Positions 49,037 to 58,337 of a DNA stretch of 64,000 nt are shown in pieces (the stretch's first letter is position 1; each line of letters begins with the position of its first letter). Source of the DNA: Leptolinea sp. HRD-7 (GTDB taxonomy: Bacteria > Chloroflexota > Anaerolineae > Anaerolineales > Anaerolineaceae); contig AP024710.1 of the NCBI GenBank assembly GCA_024363285.1, positions 310,001-374,000 on the forward strand, given 5' to 3'. A model generated the notes under the pieces. It saw only the letters and a list, made by a program, of their open reading frames with translations, had not been told where the DNA came from and searched no databases. The position numbers and the translations under genes were made by a program.

Positions 49037-49363
49037 ATGGTGTCAAAACATATGGGCACATATAACTATTTATATGCAGATATCAACTGCCCCAGGTGTG
49101 GAAAAACGTCTTCAACCGAAATTGACCTTCATTTCGGCGAAACAATCTTCATGAGAACATTCAACCTGGGTGACGAATACACCTGGGTACCGCGAAAGGC
49201 CCCACAAAACGGGGGACGTCCATTCGAAGGTAATTTGGATGGCGAAGGTTATGCTGAATGTCCGGTATGCCGCAAGGGTTTTTATGTAAAAGTAGCCATC
49301 CGGAATGATCGCATAGAATCCGTTTCAGCCGACGCGGGAAAGAACTCAAGTTTTCCCCAATAA
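49037..49363 (+). CDS. Hypothetical zinc-ribbon-like protein
   Basis: About 108 residues from an ATG at 49037; no good ribosome site, and the ATG at 49052 is an alternative. Two cysteine pairs, CPRC (near the start) and CPVC (about 75 residues further), could form one zinc site. The middle has a hydrophilic beta-rich part. No family recognised; a longer reading from a TTG at 48998 is less likely. Confidence 0.6.
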   Translation: MVSKHMGTYNYLYADINCPRCGKTSSTEIDLHFGETIFMRTFNLGDEYTWVPRKAPQNGGRPFEGNLDGEGYAECPVCRKGFYVKVAIRNDRIESVSADAGKNSSFPQ

Positions 49364-49452
49364 CATGTAACCTGAAATACCTGTACAAAACGGCGCGCGA
49401 GCGGTCAATAACGGGTATCCTGTGGCTAACACATTCACAGGATACCCGAACA

Positions 49453-49868
49453 ATGGTAGAGAATAAGACTGTACCCACCGGCACCAACGTCAGCGACTTT
49501 ATTGACCGGGTGGCTGACGACCAGAGGAAGAATGATTGCCGTGAAATCATCCGGCTGATGCAAGACGTCTCCGGTCAACCGCCGGTGATGTGGGGCAGCT
49601 CGATCGTCGGTTTTGGCAGTTATCACTGTAAATATGCCAGTGGCCGTGAGGGAGATATGCCCGTCATCGCGTTTTCGCCGCGTAAACAGGCCATCACCAT
49701 TTACGTCAAGAGTTATTTCGAGGCGTTCGTGGGGGAAATTTCAAGATTAGATTGGGGAAGCATAAAACGGGCAAGGGTTGCCTGTACATCCACGCGTTGA
49801 AAGATATTGATATGGAAGTGTTGAAGGATATCCTTATCAAGTCAAGTAATAGCGATCCGGCTGGATAG
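49453..49868 (+). pseudogene. DUF1801 protein gene interrupted by a frameshift
   Basis: The frame from the ATG at 49453 encodes the standard DUF1801 start (MVENKTVPTGTNVSDFID... RKNDCREIIRLM... PVMWGSSIVGFGSYHCKYASGREGDMPVIAFSPRK) but shifts near 49745-49755. The other frame continues LGKHKTGKGCLYIHALKDIDMEVLKDILIKSS to a TAG at 49866-49868, exactly the C-terminal end of the family. One frame alone ends at 49800 with an unrelated tail. Either a true frameshift or a sequencing error at the G-run near 49757. Confidence 0.85.
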
Positions 49869-49886
49869 TACGATCAGCGGGGACTG

Positions 49887-51221
49887 TCACATTTGTCCGG
49901 CATACAGCGCAATGATCTGGCGTAAAACCTCAGCATTGTTGGCCGCCGCGCAGATGATCAGCGCCACCAGGAACGCGTTCATAGATCTCCGCGGCAGACC
50001 GGATAGAACGGTAAACATCCCTATAACCAGCAGGGTGAAATTTCCGGAGTACAGGAAGTATTCTATGGTGCCATTCGGGTCCACCCCGTAAAAGCTGTGA
50101 AACACCAGATTGAACAACAAACACACTGAAAGTCCGGTAAGGAAAAACCTGTGTTCTAAAACCAGACGGGCATGCTTTGTGATTGTCCCACGGATGAACC
50201 CCGCGAGGCCTGTCAACCACAGACTGAACCAGAGAATAAGGCCGGCTAACCCAAAGACCGTGTATTGCGACGCCGAGGCAAATGATAGCGCCTGAAGTGA
50301 GCGGCCTTCCATCTCGAATGCCACCGGAACCGGAGCAAAAATGTTAACGGCAAAGATGTTTTGGAATAACTGCCGGAGGATATCCCCTGGAATTTGGAAA
50401 ATCAACAGACTGGCATAGTGAACATCTTCCGAATAGGCTTCCGGTAGGAAGAATAGAACCGATGTGGGATAGATCCATTTCTGGATCAGGGAGAGAGCCG
50501 CCGTAATCCCCAACACTGCTGCTATGAAAATAACAACGTTAGACCATTGGAAGCGTGGACTTTCACCGCGTGCGGCCAGGCTGGCCAACAAAAAACAGAT
50601 ACCCGTCTGCGCGACATTTGTGGTGGTGACGCCCAGCGAGAATACTCCGGCCAGTATCCAGGGGATCAGCGGAACGGTCTTACGCCGAAGCGAATACGCG
50701 AAGACGAGCAACGTGACCATCAAACTGCACACCGCCAGCGATGAGGTTCCGGGAATGATCGACAACAGTGATTGACTGGCTGTCACCCCGAAGAAGACTG
50801 CGAGCAAAAACGCGGTTGACAGGCTCGTGAGAAAGGTGGAAGCCAGGAGAAAAAACAGCGTAATGCCGGCCGCACCCAGGATGCTGCTTAATAACGTAGC
50901 CGCGAGTTCAGGGTCACCGGTGATGCGTTGAAACAGTTCGCCTACCGGATTCACCATCAGAACGAATATCGGGTGAACTTTCGTACGGTAGTGAAGCCCA
51001 CCGTAGTACGTTATATCGTTCACTGTCCGCTGGGTATCCAACTGGAAAAGAACGTCATTCTCTGAAAACGCCGGAGTTTCAGCAAGGGCAGAGCCGCCCG
51101 AATAAAACACCAAAGAAAAACCAACCAGTAGCAGCAGGGCAATCAGTAGCCGGATCTTTATACCGCTTTCTCCTGTAGAAAACCGCGGTGGTTCTGCGAT
51201 GGATTGTCGAGTGTAAGTCAC
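49887..51221 (-). CDS. GT-C-like membrane protein
   Basis: 444 residues with about ten membrane helices. The first extracytoplasmic loop contains VLFQLDTQRTVNDITYYGGLHYRTKVHPIF, with acidic residues as expected for a GT-C sugar transferase, and SLLSIIPGTSSLAVCS near 155 is the later glycine-rich part. Donor and acceptor unknown. It is transcribed away from the MBOAT gene. Confidence 0.55.
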   Translation of the reverse strand: MTYTRQSIAEPPRFSTGESGIKIRLLIALLLLVGFSLVFYSGGSALAETPAFSENDVLFQLDTQRTVNDITYYGGLHYRTKVHPIFVLMVNPVGELFQRITGDPELAATLLSSILGAAGITLFFLLASTFLTSLSTAFLLAVFFGVTASQSLLSIIPGTSSLAVCSLMVTLLVFAYSLRRKTVPLIPWILAGVFSLGVTTTNVAQTGICFLLASLAARGESPRFQWSNVVIFIAAVLGITAALSLIQKWIYPTSVLFFLPEAYSEDVHYASLLIFQIPGDILRQLFQNIFAVNIFAPVPVAFEMEGRSLQALSFASASQYTVFGLAGLILWFSLWLTGLAGFIRGTITKHARLVLEHRFFLTGLSVCLLFNLVFHSFYGVDPNGTIEYFLYSGNFTLLVIGMFTVLSGLPRRSMNAFLVALIICAAANNAEVLRQIIALYAGQM

Positions 51222-51500
51222 AGCGATCCCAAATTCCTTGTTACCGTAGTAATGGCTGCCCGGCGCGCCTGGTCAGATTTATCATTATTCCTATTCCATG
51301 TATCCATCAGGATATACAAAACATTATAAATGAAGGCAGCACATTGTCTGCCACATAGGACCCGTAAAAAGCTGATAAATTTTGACATCAATCGAGAAAC
51401 ACAATCCTGATTTGATTCTCCGTATGAACTGGAAGATAATTAATCCATCATTTCTGGCATCACATACGCCTCTCGGGGACTTGAATAACACCCTTTCATC
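51222..51500. other. Intergenic region without a recognised gene
   Basis: AT-rich divergent spacer between the GT-C-like and MBOAT genes. No open frame of note and no consensus promoter; a TTGACA at 51382-51387 has no matching -10. Confidence 0.4.
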
Positions 51501-52961
51501 ATGGAAATCATCTCCTGCAATTTTCTTGTCTTTTTGCTGACAACCATTCCGGTGTATTACACGCTGAACCGCCGCGCGCAGAACATCTGGCTGGTCGCGG
51601 CTTCAGCCGCGTTCATCGCCACGCATGGCTGGCAGAACTTGATCCCGTTGACAGTCATCGCGGGTATCACCTGGCTAGCCGGAGCGCGCCTGGCAGAAAC
51701 CGGCCGGCGCGGCTGGCTGGCGGCCGGAATCGCGGTCAATGTCACTGCCCTCGCGTTTTATCGCACGGCAACCAGCCCACTGGTTTTCCCCGCCGGCACG
51801 ATTGACCATCTCCTTGTCCCCGTGGGGATGTCTTTCTACACACTCCAGTCTATCGGATACCTGATCGATATCTCGCATAAAAAGATCGAAGCCGAAAAAG
51901 ATCCGGTCGACCTCACACTTTACCTGATGTATTTTCCCAAATTCCTTGCCGGTCCGATCGAACGCGCCGGACACTTCCTGCCGCAATTAAAAGAACCCCG
52001 CATTGTTGACAACGCGAAAGCCTCCCGCGGATTCTCCTTTATCCTTTTCGGGCTAATCCGCAAAGTGGCTGTTGCCGAAGTGCTGTTCACGCTCATTCCG
52101 AAGAATTTCCTCCTCATCCCTTTTGTTGATATGCCTCTGGCCGTAGGGCTGCCTCCGCTGCATGTTGCCACGTATATCGCGCCGGTGAGCAATATTGACC
52201 GTCTGATCGCGGTGATATGTTACGGCCTGTACCTGTATAACGATTTTGCCGGTTACACCCTGATCATGCGCGGCATCAGCCTGGTGATGGGTATAGAACT
52301 GCCGCCGAACTTTCGTGAACCGTATTTTGCCGCCACCCTGTCTGAATTCTGGAGCAAATGGCACATCAGCCTGTCATCCTGGCTGCGCGATTACATCTAC
52401 TTCCCGCTCACCCGCTGGCTGAAGAAAAAGTCACCCGGCGCCTTCCCGGTCATCCCGATTGCCGTCCCTCTGCTGGTCACCATGTTGACAGCAGGTGTGT
52501 GGCACGGCCTGACAATACCTTTTCTGTTCTGGGGTCTTCTGTATGGAATTATGTTGACCCTTGAACAACTGATATTCCAGCATTGGCCGTCACTTCGCCC
52601 CCAGCAGCGGCCGTTCGCCTACCGGTTATTCTCCGCGTTGCTTACATTCACCATTGTGTCATTTGCCTGGGTTCCCTTCGCGGCTCGCTCCTGGCGGGAA
52701 ATTGCCGCGTTCCCTGTGTATCTGTCACAACCCGTGCTGTGGACCAGATCACCGGAAATAAGCCCGTGGGCTATCATCGTGGCCGCGTTTTCTTTTCCAT
52801 TGGATGTGATTCAGTCCCTCTACCGTGACTGGCTGTCAGAAGCCGGTATATCGCTTCCTCTGCGCGCGGCTATCGTGGCGGCTTTTTTGATCCTGTTGTT
52901 CCTGGCTTTCACCTGGACTAAACCCTACACATCCAACGTTTTCATTTATCAGGCATTCTGA
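51501..52961 (+). CDS. MBOAT family O-acyltransferase (AlgI/DltB type)
   Basis: 486 residues, about eleven membrane helices. The family segment YNDFAGYTLIMRGISLVMG (about 248-266), the FREPYFAATLSEFWSKWHISLSSWLRDYIYFPL block (about 273-305) and the catalytic-histidine region MLTAGVWHGLTIPFLFWGLLYG (H about 338) are diagnostic. Transfers an acyl (often acetyl) group from the cytosol to an extracellular polysaccharide. The downstream gene is its likely periplasmic partner. Confidence 0.93.
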   Translation: MEIISCNFLVFLLTTIPVYYTLNRRAQNIWLVAASAAFIATHGWQNLIPLTVIAGITWLAGARLAETGRRGWLAAGIAVNVTALAFYRTATSPLVFPAGTIDHLLVPVGMSFYTLQSIGYLIDISHKKIEAEKDPVDLTLYLMYFPKFLAGPIERAGHFLPQLKEPRIVDNAKASRGFSFILFGLIRKVAVAEVLFTLIPKNFLLIPFVDMPLAVGLPPLHVATYIAPVSNIDRLIAVICYGLYLYNDFAGYTLIMRGISLVMGIELPPNFREPYFAATLSEFWSKWHISLSSWLRDYIYFPLTRWLKKKSPGAFPVIPIAVPLLVTMLTAGVWHGLTIPFLFWGLLYGIMLTLEQLIFQHWPSLRPQQRPFAYRLFSALLTFTIVSFAWVPFAARSWREIAAFPVYLSQPVLWTRSPEISPWAIIVAAFSFPLDVIQSLYRDWLSEAGISLPLRAAIVAAFLILLFLAFTWTKPYTSNVFIYQAF

Positions 52962-52969
52962 AACCGCCC

Positions 52970-53998
52970 ATGAAAAAGCTATTTTCCTTCGAAACCCTCA
53001 AAATCCATCTTCCCATTGGAAAGACGCTGACGGCGATACTGTTTTTCATTCTCCTGTATCTGGGGTTGCTTGAAGCTGGTCTACGGCTGATTCCACTTCC
53101 AGCGGCATTTTTCGTTCCCGGGATCGACCGGGAGCTGAACTACCCGGAGATCGATATCAAATTATCCCTTTTGACCGAACTGCAGCGCGGGGGGAACGTC
53201 AACTGCCTGCTGCTAGGCAGTTCCATGGTCGATTTCGGGCTAGACCCGATTTACATCAATCAAAAATCTGCTATTGCCAGCCTGGAAGATCCGGAATGCT
53301 TTAATATGGCCATGAAAGCCATGAAACCGGAAGCTGTGGCAAAGATCACCCCGATACTGGTGAAGAAAGTGAAGCCGTCTTTGCTTATCATGGGAATCAG
53401 CCCGGTAGATTTTACCGGAGGGCAATCCACCATCCGTAAGTTCATCCGCGCTCCATGGATACTGTATCATGACGGTCAGCCTTCATTTGAAGGATGGTGG
53501 ATCGAGAATTCACTGGTTTACCGGTACTGGATATCCTTTTTAAAATACCGTGACCCCGCCTACCGGGCTGACCTCAAGCGCCAGTTGACTATGATCGACC
53601 GGCATGGCACCCAAAAAGAAGGTCGCATGTCACGGATATATGAAGTGAAACGAAGTGTGGCTTTTCCAGACTATCAGATTTCGAAAAATGATATGGAAGG
53701 CTTCTTGAATATCATTGACCTGAATTCAGATACTATGAAAGTGATGGTGGTAGAAATGCCGGTCCATCCGGATTTCCTTTCGTATTACATCCCTGGCGGT
53801 TCGGCCGGTTACGAATATTCATTTCTTCGTCCCATTCAATCCATCCTGAATGCCAGAGGCATCACGTTTGTGCGAACCCAACCTTTTATCAAGGATATAG
53901 TTTCGGCGGATGGATGGAAAGACGAGCTGCACTTGAACGAAGCGGGAACCGCACAGTTCAGTCAGTGGTTGGCCGATGAATTGGCAAAACTCCCTTGA
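52970..53998 (+). CDS. AlgJ/AlgX/DltD-like SGNH hydrolase-fold protein
   Basis: 342 residues. One membrane anchor near residues 17-40, then an SGNH-like domain: LLLGSSMVDFGLDP (block I, GxSxxDFG) near 85, ILMGISPVDF later, and DELHLNEAGTAQF (block V, D-x-x-H) near the C-terminus. Together with MBOAT it forms a common two-gene polysaccharide acylation unit. Only 8 nt separate the genes. Confidence 0.8.
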   Translation: MKKLFSFETLKIHLPIGKTLTAILFFILLYLGLLEAGLRLIPLPAAFFVPGIDRELNYPEIDIKLSLLTELQRGGNVNCLLLGSSMVDFGLDPIYINQKSAIASLEDPECFNMAMKAMKPEAVAKITPILVKKVKPSLLIMGISPVDFTGGQSTIRKFIRAPWILYHDGQPSFEGWWIENSLVYRYWISFLKYRDPAYRADLKRQLTMIDRHGTQKEGRMSRIYEVKRSVAFPDYQISKNDMEGFLNIIDLNSDTMKVMVVEMPVHPDFLSYYIPGGSAGYEYSFLRPIQSILNARGITFVRTQPFIKDIVSADGWKDELHLNEAGTAQFSQWLADELAKLP

Positions 53999-54046
53999 TC
54001 GCGGCAACCTTTTTCAACGGAACACATAATCGGATTCCCCTGGCAT

Positions 54047-54625
54047 ATGATTGATATTGCGAACATCCTGCTGATTGTGCTGGCCGTCATAGTGTTGACG
54101 GTTTGCGTATTATGGTTCGTTGTTCCGTTGGCCACCGGGCTACCGTGGGTTCCGTCCCACGAAAAACGAATTCGAAAGGCGCTTCAAATGGCCGGCTTGC
54201 AGCCAGGCGAACGCTTATATGACCTGGGCGCGGGTGACGGCCGTGTACTTGTTATCGCGGCCCGCGAATTTGGAGCGTTTGCTGTGGGAATAGAGATCAG
54301 CCCGGTACATTGCCTGATTGCCTGGTTTCGCGCATTGTTTTGCGGAATGAATCGGCAGATCAGCATCCGGTGTAGCAGTTTCTTCTCAACCCGCATTGAA
54401 GAAGCGGATGTCGTTTTCGCGTATGTCACCCCGGGGTACGCTTCCCGGTTGAGGCCATTTCTGGAAAGGCAATTAAAAAACGGTGCACAGGTCGTCACCC
54501 TCTCAGCCGAGATAGAAGGCTGGCAGCCCGATGACATAGACAGCTCTGAGCTGGTTTTTCTGTATCATATGCCTCCCACATCCGGCAGTATAGCCACGTA
54601 TCTATCCGCAAAGGTAATAAAGTAA
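54047..54625 (+). CDS. Class I SAM-dependent methyltransferase, membrane-anchored
   Basis: 192 residues. One membrane helix at residues 4-25 then YDLGAGDGRVLVIAAREFG (SAM-binding motif I, near 60), GIEISPVHCLIAW, then VFAYVTPGYASRLRPFLERQL for motif II/III. The N-terminal anchor is uncommon for this class. Substrate unknown. Confidence 0.82.
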   Translation: MIDIANILLIVLAVIVLTVCVLWFVVPLATGLPWVPSHEKRIRKALQMAGLQPGERLYDLGAGDGRVLVIAAREFGAFAVGIEISPVHCLIAWFRALFCGMNRQISIRCSSFFSTRIEEADVVFAYVTPGYASRLRPFLERQLKNGAQVVTLSAEIEGWQPDDIDSSELVFLYHMPPTSGSIATYLSAKVIK

Positions 54626-54634
54626 CCAAAACCG

Positions 54635-55414
54635 TCAGATCTTAAACGCAGCCAACTGTTCTTTTGCCGCCAGGTATCCAGCTTGCGTCAACGCGGGGAT
54701 CTGGTCGGTATTCACCAGGTTGAACTCAGACAGGTCGGGAGTAATTAACACATCAGCAAATTTGTTGTAAGGCCGGGCGGCATACCGCATCGCGGCATAG
54801 TATGTGTTCATTAGCAAATCGATCAGGTTATCCGGCGTGCGGCGTGAATGGCTCGCGGTGAACAGGTCTACCGCAATGATCCGGTCAGCCCCCATTTCAT
54901 GCGCCAGCATGATCGGCACATTTTCCAGTAATCCGCCGTCAATCAGCATATTGCCGGCAATATTGACCGGTGTGAAAATCCCGGGAATACAGGAGCTGGC
55001 CATAACCGCTTCGCCCACTGATCCTTCGGTCAACCGCACCCGCTCTCCCGTCACCACATCAGAAGCCACCATACCCAGTGGGATGCGGGCTTCGTCAAAA
55101 CGTACATCACCAATAAAATCATGCATGATTTCGCCTAATTTGTGGTTCGAAAGCAGACCGTACTGCGAAAGCGCCAGGCTGGCCATATCTACCCATTCCA
55201 GATCTTGCGCGATCGACGCGATCACATCCCAGGGTTTTCCAAAAGCATATAACGCGGCGATAAAGGCGCCGATACTCGTCCCGGTGACGATATCGATATC
55301 AATTTCCATCTCCTGGATAGCCCGCAGCACTCCGATATGCGCCGCCCCAAGTACCACACCGCCGCCCAGAGCCAGTCCGATCTTCTTTTTCTTCTGTTTT
55401 TGCATAGAATTCAA
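54635..55414 (-). CDS. Patatin-like phospholipase
   Basis: 259 residues. GLALGGGVVLGAAHIGVL (oxyanion glycine-rich loop at about 13-30), GTSIGAFIAALYAFG with the nucleophile serine in GTSIG, and DGGLLENVP with the catalytic aspartate, in the correct order. Short patatin of the RssA/YlbK type, releasing fatty acids from membrane lipids. It ends convergent with the methyltransferase gene, with 9 nt between stops. Confidence 0.92.
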   Translation of the reverse strand: MNSMQKQKKKKIGLALGGGVVLGAAHIGVLRAIQEMEIDIDIVTGTSIGAFIAALYAFGKPWDVIASIAQDLEWVDMASLALSQYGLLSNHKLGEIMHDFIGDVRFDEARIPLGMVASDVVTGERVRLTEGSVGEAVMASSCIPGIFTPVNIAGNMLIDGGLLENVPIMLAHEMGADRIIAVDLFTASHSRRTPDNLIDLLMNTYYAAMRYAARPYNKFADVLITPDLSEFNLVNTDQIPALTQAGYLAAKEQLAAFKI

Positions 55415-55708
55415 CCGATCTGTCTATTAATCCAACCAACTCCCAAAATTATAGTAGGATTTATGCGGTTGCCTTAATGGATTAAAGATTGTATGAAAAA
55501 GATAATGATTGAATTTTCACATTTCAGGAACACATCCACAAAGGGGTAAATCCATTGTTCTTCATTACGGTCAAATGAGCATCTCCCGATCAAAGGATTT
55601 ATCAAAATTGTTGCAACTTTGTTCCAAAAAAGTGAATTATTAGAAGCCATCAAGGTATTTGATACTCAAAACAGGTTCTTGCGGCGGTAAAAACAGCTAC
55701 CTAAGAAA
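55415..55708. other. Intergenic region, nothing recognised
   Basis: AT-rich divergent spacer between the patatin and the following methyltransferase gene. A short A/T tract and no open frame. Confidence 0.4.
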
Positions 55709-56473
55709 GTGGAGCCAAAACCATTGAAGAACAGTCAAACTTTCACTTGCGAAACAGGTCACTATGCCCTGTACAGACCCGGTTATCCAGATGAACTCTT
55801 CGCGTTCTTATCCGGCCTATGCCATAACCGTAATAAAGCCTGGGATTGCGCGACAGGCAATGGACAGGCTGCCATTGCCATCGCTGAGTATTTCAACCAG
55901 GTGGAAGCAACAGATATAAGCCCGGAACAACTTCAAAATTGTTACCCGCATCCTCGCGTACATTACAGTCCCACCCCGGCTGAAAAGACGGATTTCAGTG
56001 ATTCCTCGTTTGACCTGATCACTGTGGCCCAGGCAGTTCACTGGTTTGACCTGCCCCGCTTTTTCGCGGAAGCAGGCAGGGTTTTAAAACCCGGAGGAAT
56101 TTTGGCACTTTTCGGTTACAAATTTCCGGAAGTTGACCCACAAATTGACGCGGTCATTAAAAGCGATCTGCTTGACCGCATTGATCCGTACTGGGCCAGT
56201 GGCAACCGGATGTTGATGAACGATTATGCTGAGATCCGATTACCGTTCTCTGAAGTTCCGGTTTCACAATTCTTTGTCATCAAAGTTAAATGGGATCTAT
56301 ACCACCTTACAGGCTACTTTAATACCTGGTCAGCCGTCAAACGGTATACTGACGATCATGGAACCGGCTTGATGGACACTCTGTTTAGCGCGTTGAAACC
56401 GGTTTGGTCTAATCCGCATGAACCACGAGAAATTTTCATGCCGGTGGTTCTTAAAGTGGGTAGAAAACCGTAA
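55709..56473 (+). CDS. Class I SAM-dependent methyltransferase
   Basis: 254 residues. The GTG at 55709 and a TTG at 55724 (GGAG 9 nt upstream) are both possible starts. ETGHYALYRPGYPDELFAFL, then AWDCATGNGQAAIAIAEYF (SAM motif I), ATDISPEQLQ, then DLITVAQAVHWFDLPRFFAEAGRVLKPGG (motifs II-III). Very typical of small-molecule methyltransferases. C-terminal domain with KWDLYHLTGYFNTWSAVKRY. Substrate unknown. Confidence 0.9.
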   Translation: MEPKPLKNSQTFTCETGHYALYRPGYPDELFAFLSGLCHNRNKAWDCATGNGQAAIAIAEYFNQVEATDISPEQLQNCYPHPRVHYSPTPAEKTDFSDSSFDLITVAQAVHWFDLPRFFAEAGRVLKPGGILALFGYKFPEVDPQIDAVIKSDLLDRIDPYWASGNRMLMNDYAEIRLPFSEVPVSQFFVIKVKWDLYHLTGYFNTWSAVKRYTDDHGTGLMDTLFSALKPVWSNPHEPREIFMPVVLKVGRKP

Positions 56474-56492
56474 AGTCTGCCTGAATTTACAG

Positions 56493-57425
56493 TCAGATTT
56501 CGGTTTTCATCTGAATACCCGGTGGCGGCTCCGGGCGGCGTTTGCTGGTCTTCCGGACCTTCATCTCTTCGTACAGGTCAATGGCAGAGCACAGGTGCGC
56601 CCCCAGCAAAATGATCAATGAAACCAGATAAATTAAAAGCAGAAACGTGATGATCGCGCCCAGTGACCCGTATACCAGCTGGTAATTGGCCAGACCGCTG
56701 CGGATATACCAGTTAAATCCCTCGGTGACTACTTTCCAGAGGACGGCGGCAAACAGACCGGCATAAAATGAGCCCCGGAAGGAGGAATTCGCTTTGGGCA
56801 CCCAGCGGTAGAGTGACAGGAAGAGCACAAAACTGGTAAAGAATGACATCAGGCCGGATATCACGCGAACCAGATCAATTTCATCCAAACCCGGAAACGC
56901 AAAAGAAGTAAGCGGGATCAGATTGGCGATCCAGTCAAAGATCATGGAAAATGCCATCAGACCGGTCAACGCAATCACCATGGCAACACCGATCAGGCGC
57001 TTCTCGATGTAATTCCTTTGCCTTACTTCAGGCCAGGCCAGATCGATGTTATATACCAGGTTGGTGAAAAAACCTGAAGCGGCCCAGAGCAGCATCATCA
57101 AGCTGAGCAACCCCGCCCGCCCGCGGATACGTAAAACCTGCTTTAATATTTCTTCGATCCAGTCCTGTGATACGGGAAACGCCTGATATAAAAACCGGAT
57201 CACATTGGTATACACCTGCTGACGATCAAGAAAATAACTCCCCCCGACAATGATCATGATCAATAAGGGAAATAATGATAGAAAGGCATAGTATGCCAAC
57301 CCGGCGGCTGCCTGTGAAGCACGAGCGTGTGTAAATGTGCTATACGTGGTGACAGGTATCATTGACCATCCCTTTACCGCGCTCTTTATTATCTGGGTTG
57401 TCGTCTTTTTCGTTTTGGTACCCAA
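56493..57425 (-). CDS. YihY/BrkB family inner membrane protein
   Basis: 310 residues, six membrane helices. RASQAAAGLAYYAFLSLFPLLIMIIVGGS near residues 32-60, the highly conserved AAxLAYYxxxSLFPLL block of the family, and PKANSSFRGSFYAGLFAAVLWKVVTEGFNWYI near 215. Wrongly called ribonuclease BN in old literature; actual role unknown, perhaps lipid or polyketide transport. It ends convergent with the SAM methyltransferase gene, with a 19-nt gap. Confidence 0.92.
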   Translation of the reverse strand: MGTKTKKTTTQIIKSAVKGWSMIPVTTYSTFTHARASQAAAGLAYYAFLSLFPLLIMIIVGGSYFLDRQQVYTNVIRFLYQAFPVSQDWIEEILKQVLRIRGRAGLLSLMMLLWAASGFFTNLVYNIDLAWPEVRQRNYIEKRLIGVAMVIALTGLMAFSMIFDWIANLIPLTSFAFPGLDEIDLVRVISGLMSFFTSFVLFLSLYRWVPKANSSFRGSFYAGLFAAVLWKVVTEGFNWYIRSGLANYQLVYGSLGAIITFLLLIYLVSLIILLGAHLCSAIDLYEEMKVRKTSKRRPEPPPGIQMKTEI

Positions 57426-57725
57426 GTATTCTCCAGCAGAATTGTTGCGTTTATAACCGACAGATCAAATATTGTCTATCGCTATAAAATGTTGATATCA
57501 ACCATGATACCTCATCCCTATTTTAATGAATAATCGGATTCCGGGAAAAAATTCATTCATAAAAACATTCAAATAATTGAAGATTTTTGCGCGATCAACC
57601 GATACTAATATAGTCATTGCATATATCAGTGGTTTCTCGTCAGGACAACCAGACAAACCTTATATATAGAATCCGCCAGTAGATGGTTAATGTTTATAAT
57701 AATATCATCACGTTGAGGCAGGTTT
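57426..57725. other. AT-rich intergenic region without a gene
   Basis: Divergent spacer between the BrkB and SpoIIAA-like genes. No open frame. A TATAAT at 57695-57700 may be the -10 of the following gene, with no clear -35. Confidence 0.35.
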
Positions 57726-58133
57726 ATGTTTTCTCTAACACTTGAAGAGTACGCGCCGGGCAAAGATTATTTATTATTGACATATATCGGGGAATTAAAT
57801 ATCCAGGCAATTTTCAAGCACGCACCGCGAATAATGATTGCCATTGAACATCATAAGTGCTATCGCATGGTAGAAGATTATCGCCAGGCTACAATGAAAA
57901 TGAATGCCAGCGATCTATTAAAAATTCAAAAATTCCAAATAAATACGCTTGACAAGATCGGTATCCGGTTCACCAGTATTAAGCGGGCTATGGTTATCAA
58001 CGAAAACAACATCTCCCCTGATGAGATAGAATTTTACAAAATGCTCAGCATTAACCAGGGACAGGACCTGATGGTTTTTACGGATATGTATCAGGCGATC
58101 AAATGGGCGGTAGCTGACACACCAGGTCGGTAA
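57726..58133 (+). CDS. SpoIIAA/STAS-like protein 2
   Basis: 135 residues, GAGG 7 nt before the ATG. Predicted STAS-like beta-alpha order: LLLTYIGELNIQAIFKHAPRI, CYRMVEDYRQATMKM (strand then short loop), FTSIKRAMVINENNISPDEIEF and DLMVFTDMYQAIKWAV at the end. Resembles the protein at 45184-45561 in length and C-terminal pattern. Likely role: regulatory or protein-interaction module; no kinase partner next to it. Confidence 0.65.
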   Translation: MFSLTLEEYAPGKDYLLLTYIGELNIQAIFKHAPRIMIAIEHHKCYRMVEDYRQATMKMNASDLLKIQKFQINTLDKIGIRFTSIKRAMVINENNISPDEIEFYKMLSINQGQDLMVFTDMYQAIKWAVADTPGR

Positions 58134-58256
58134 TCAACCACATCTGTTCCATCAGACATAATCGGTCTAACTGCGACACAATTTTATAAATGAAATATTA
58201 TCATCCGGATAGTCCTCCGGATTTCTTGATTCGTGAGGATTTATAGTAAAAACCAC

Positions 58257-58285
58257 TTGACATTATGTAATATATTTATTACACT
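58257..58285 (+). promoter_or_regulatory. Promoter with operator palindrome of the XRE operon
   Basis: TTGACA at 58257-58262 and TACACT at 58280-58285, 17 bp apart. TGTAAT-ATATTT-ATTACA, a perfect 6-6-6 dyad, fills the spacer and overlaps -10 (58266-58283). A related half-site (TTTACATTAAGT) lies downstream near 58300. Binding by the XRE protein encoded in the operon would block transcription. Confidence 0.7.
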
Positions 58286-58337
58286 ATGAATAACTTATTT
58301 TACATTAAGTAGGTTTTTCTTACAAAGTGAGGATTGC

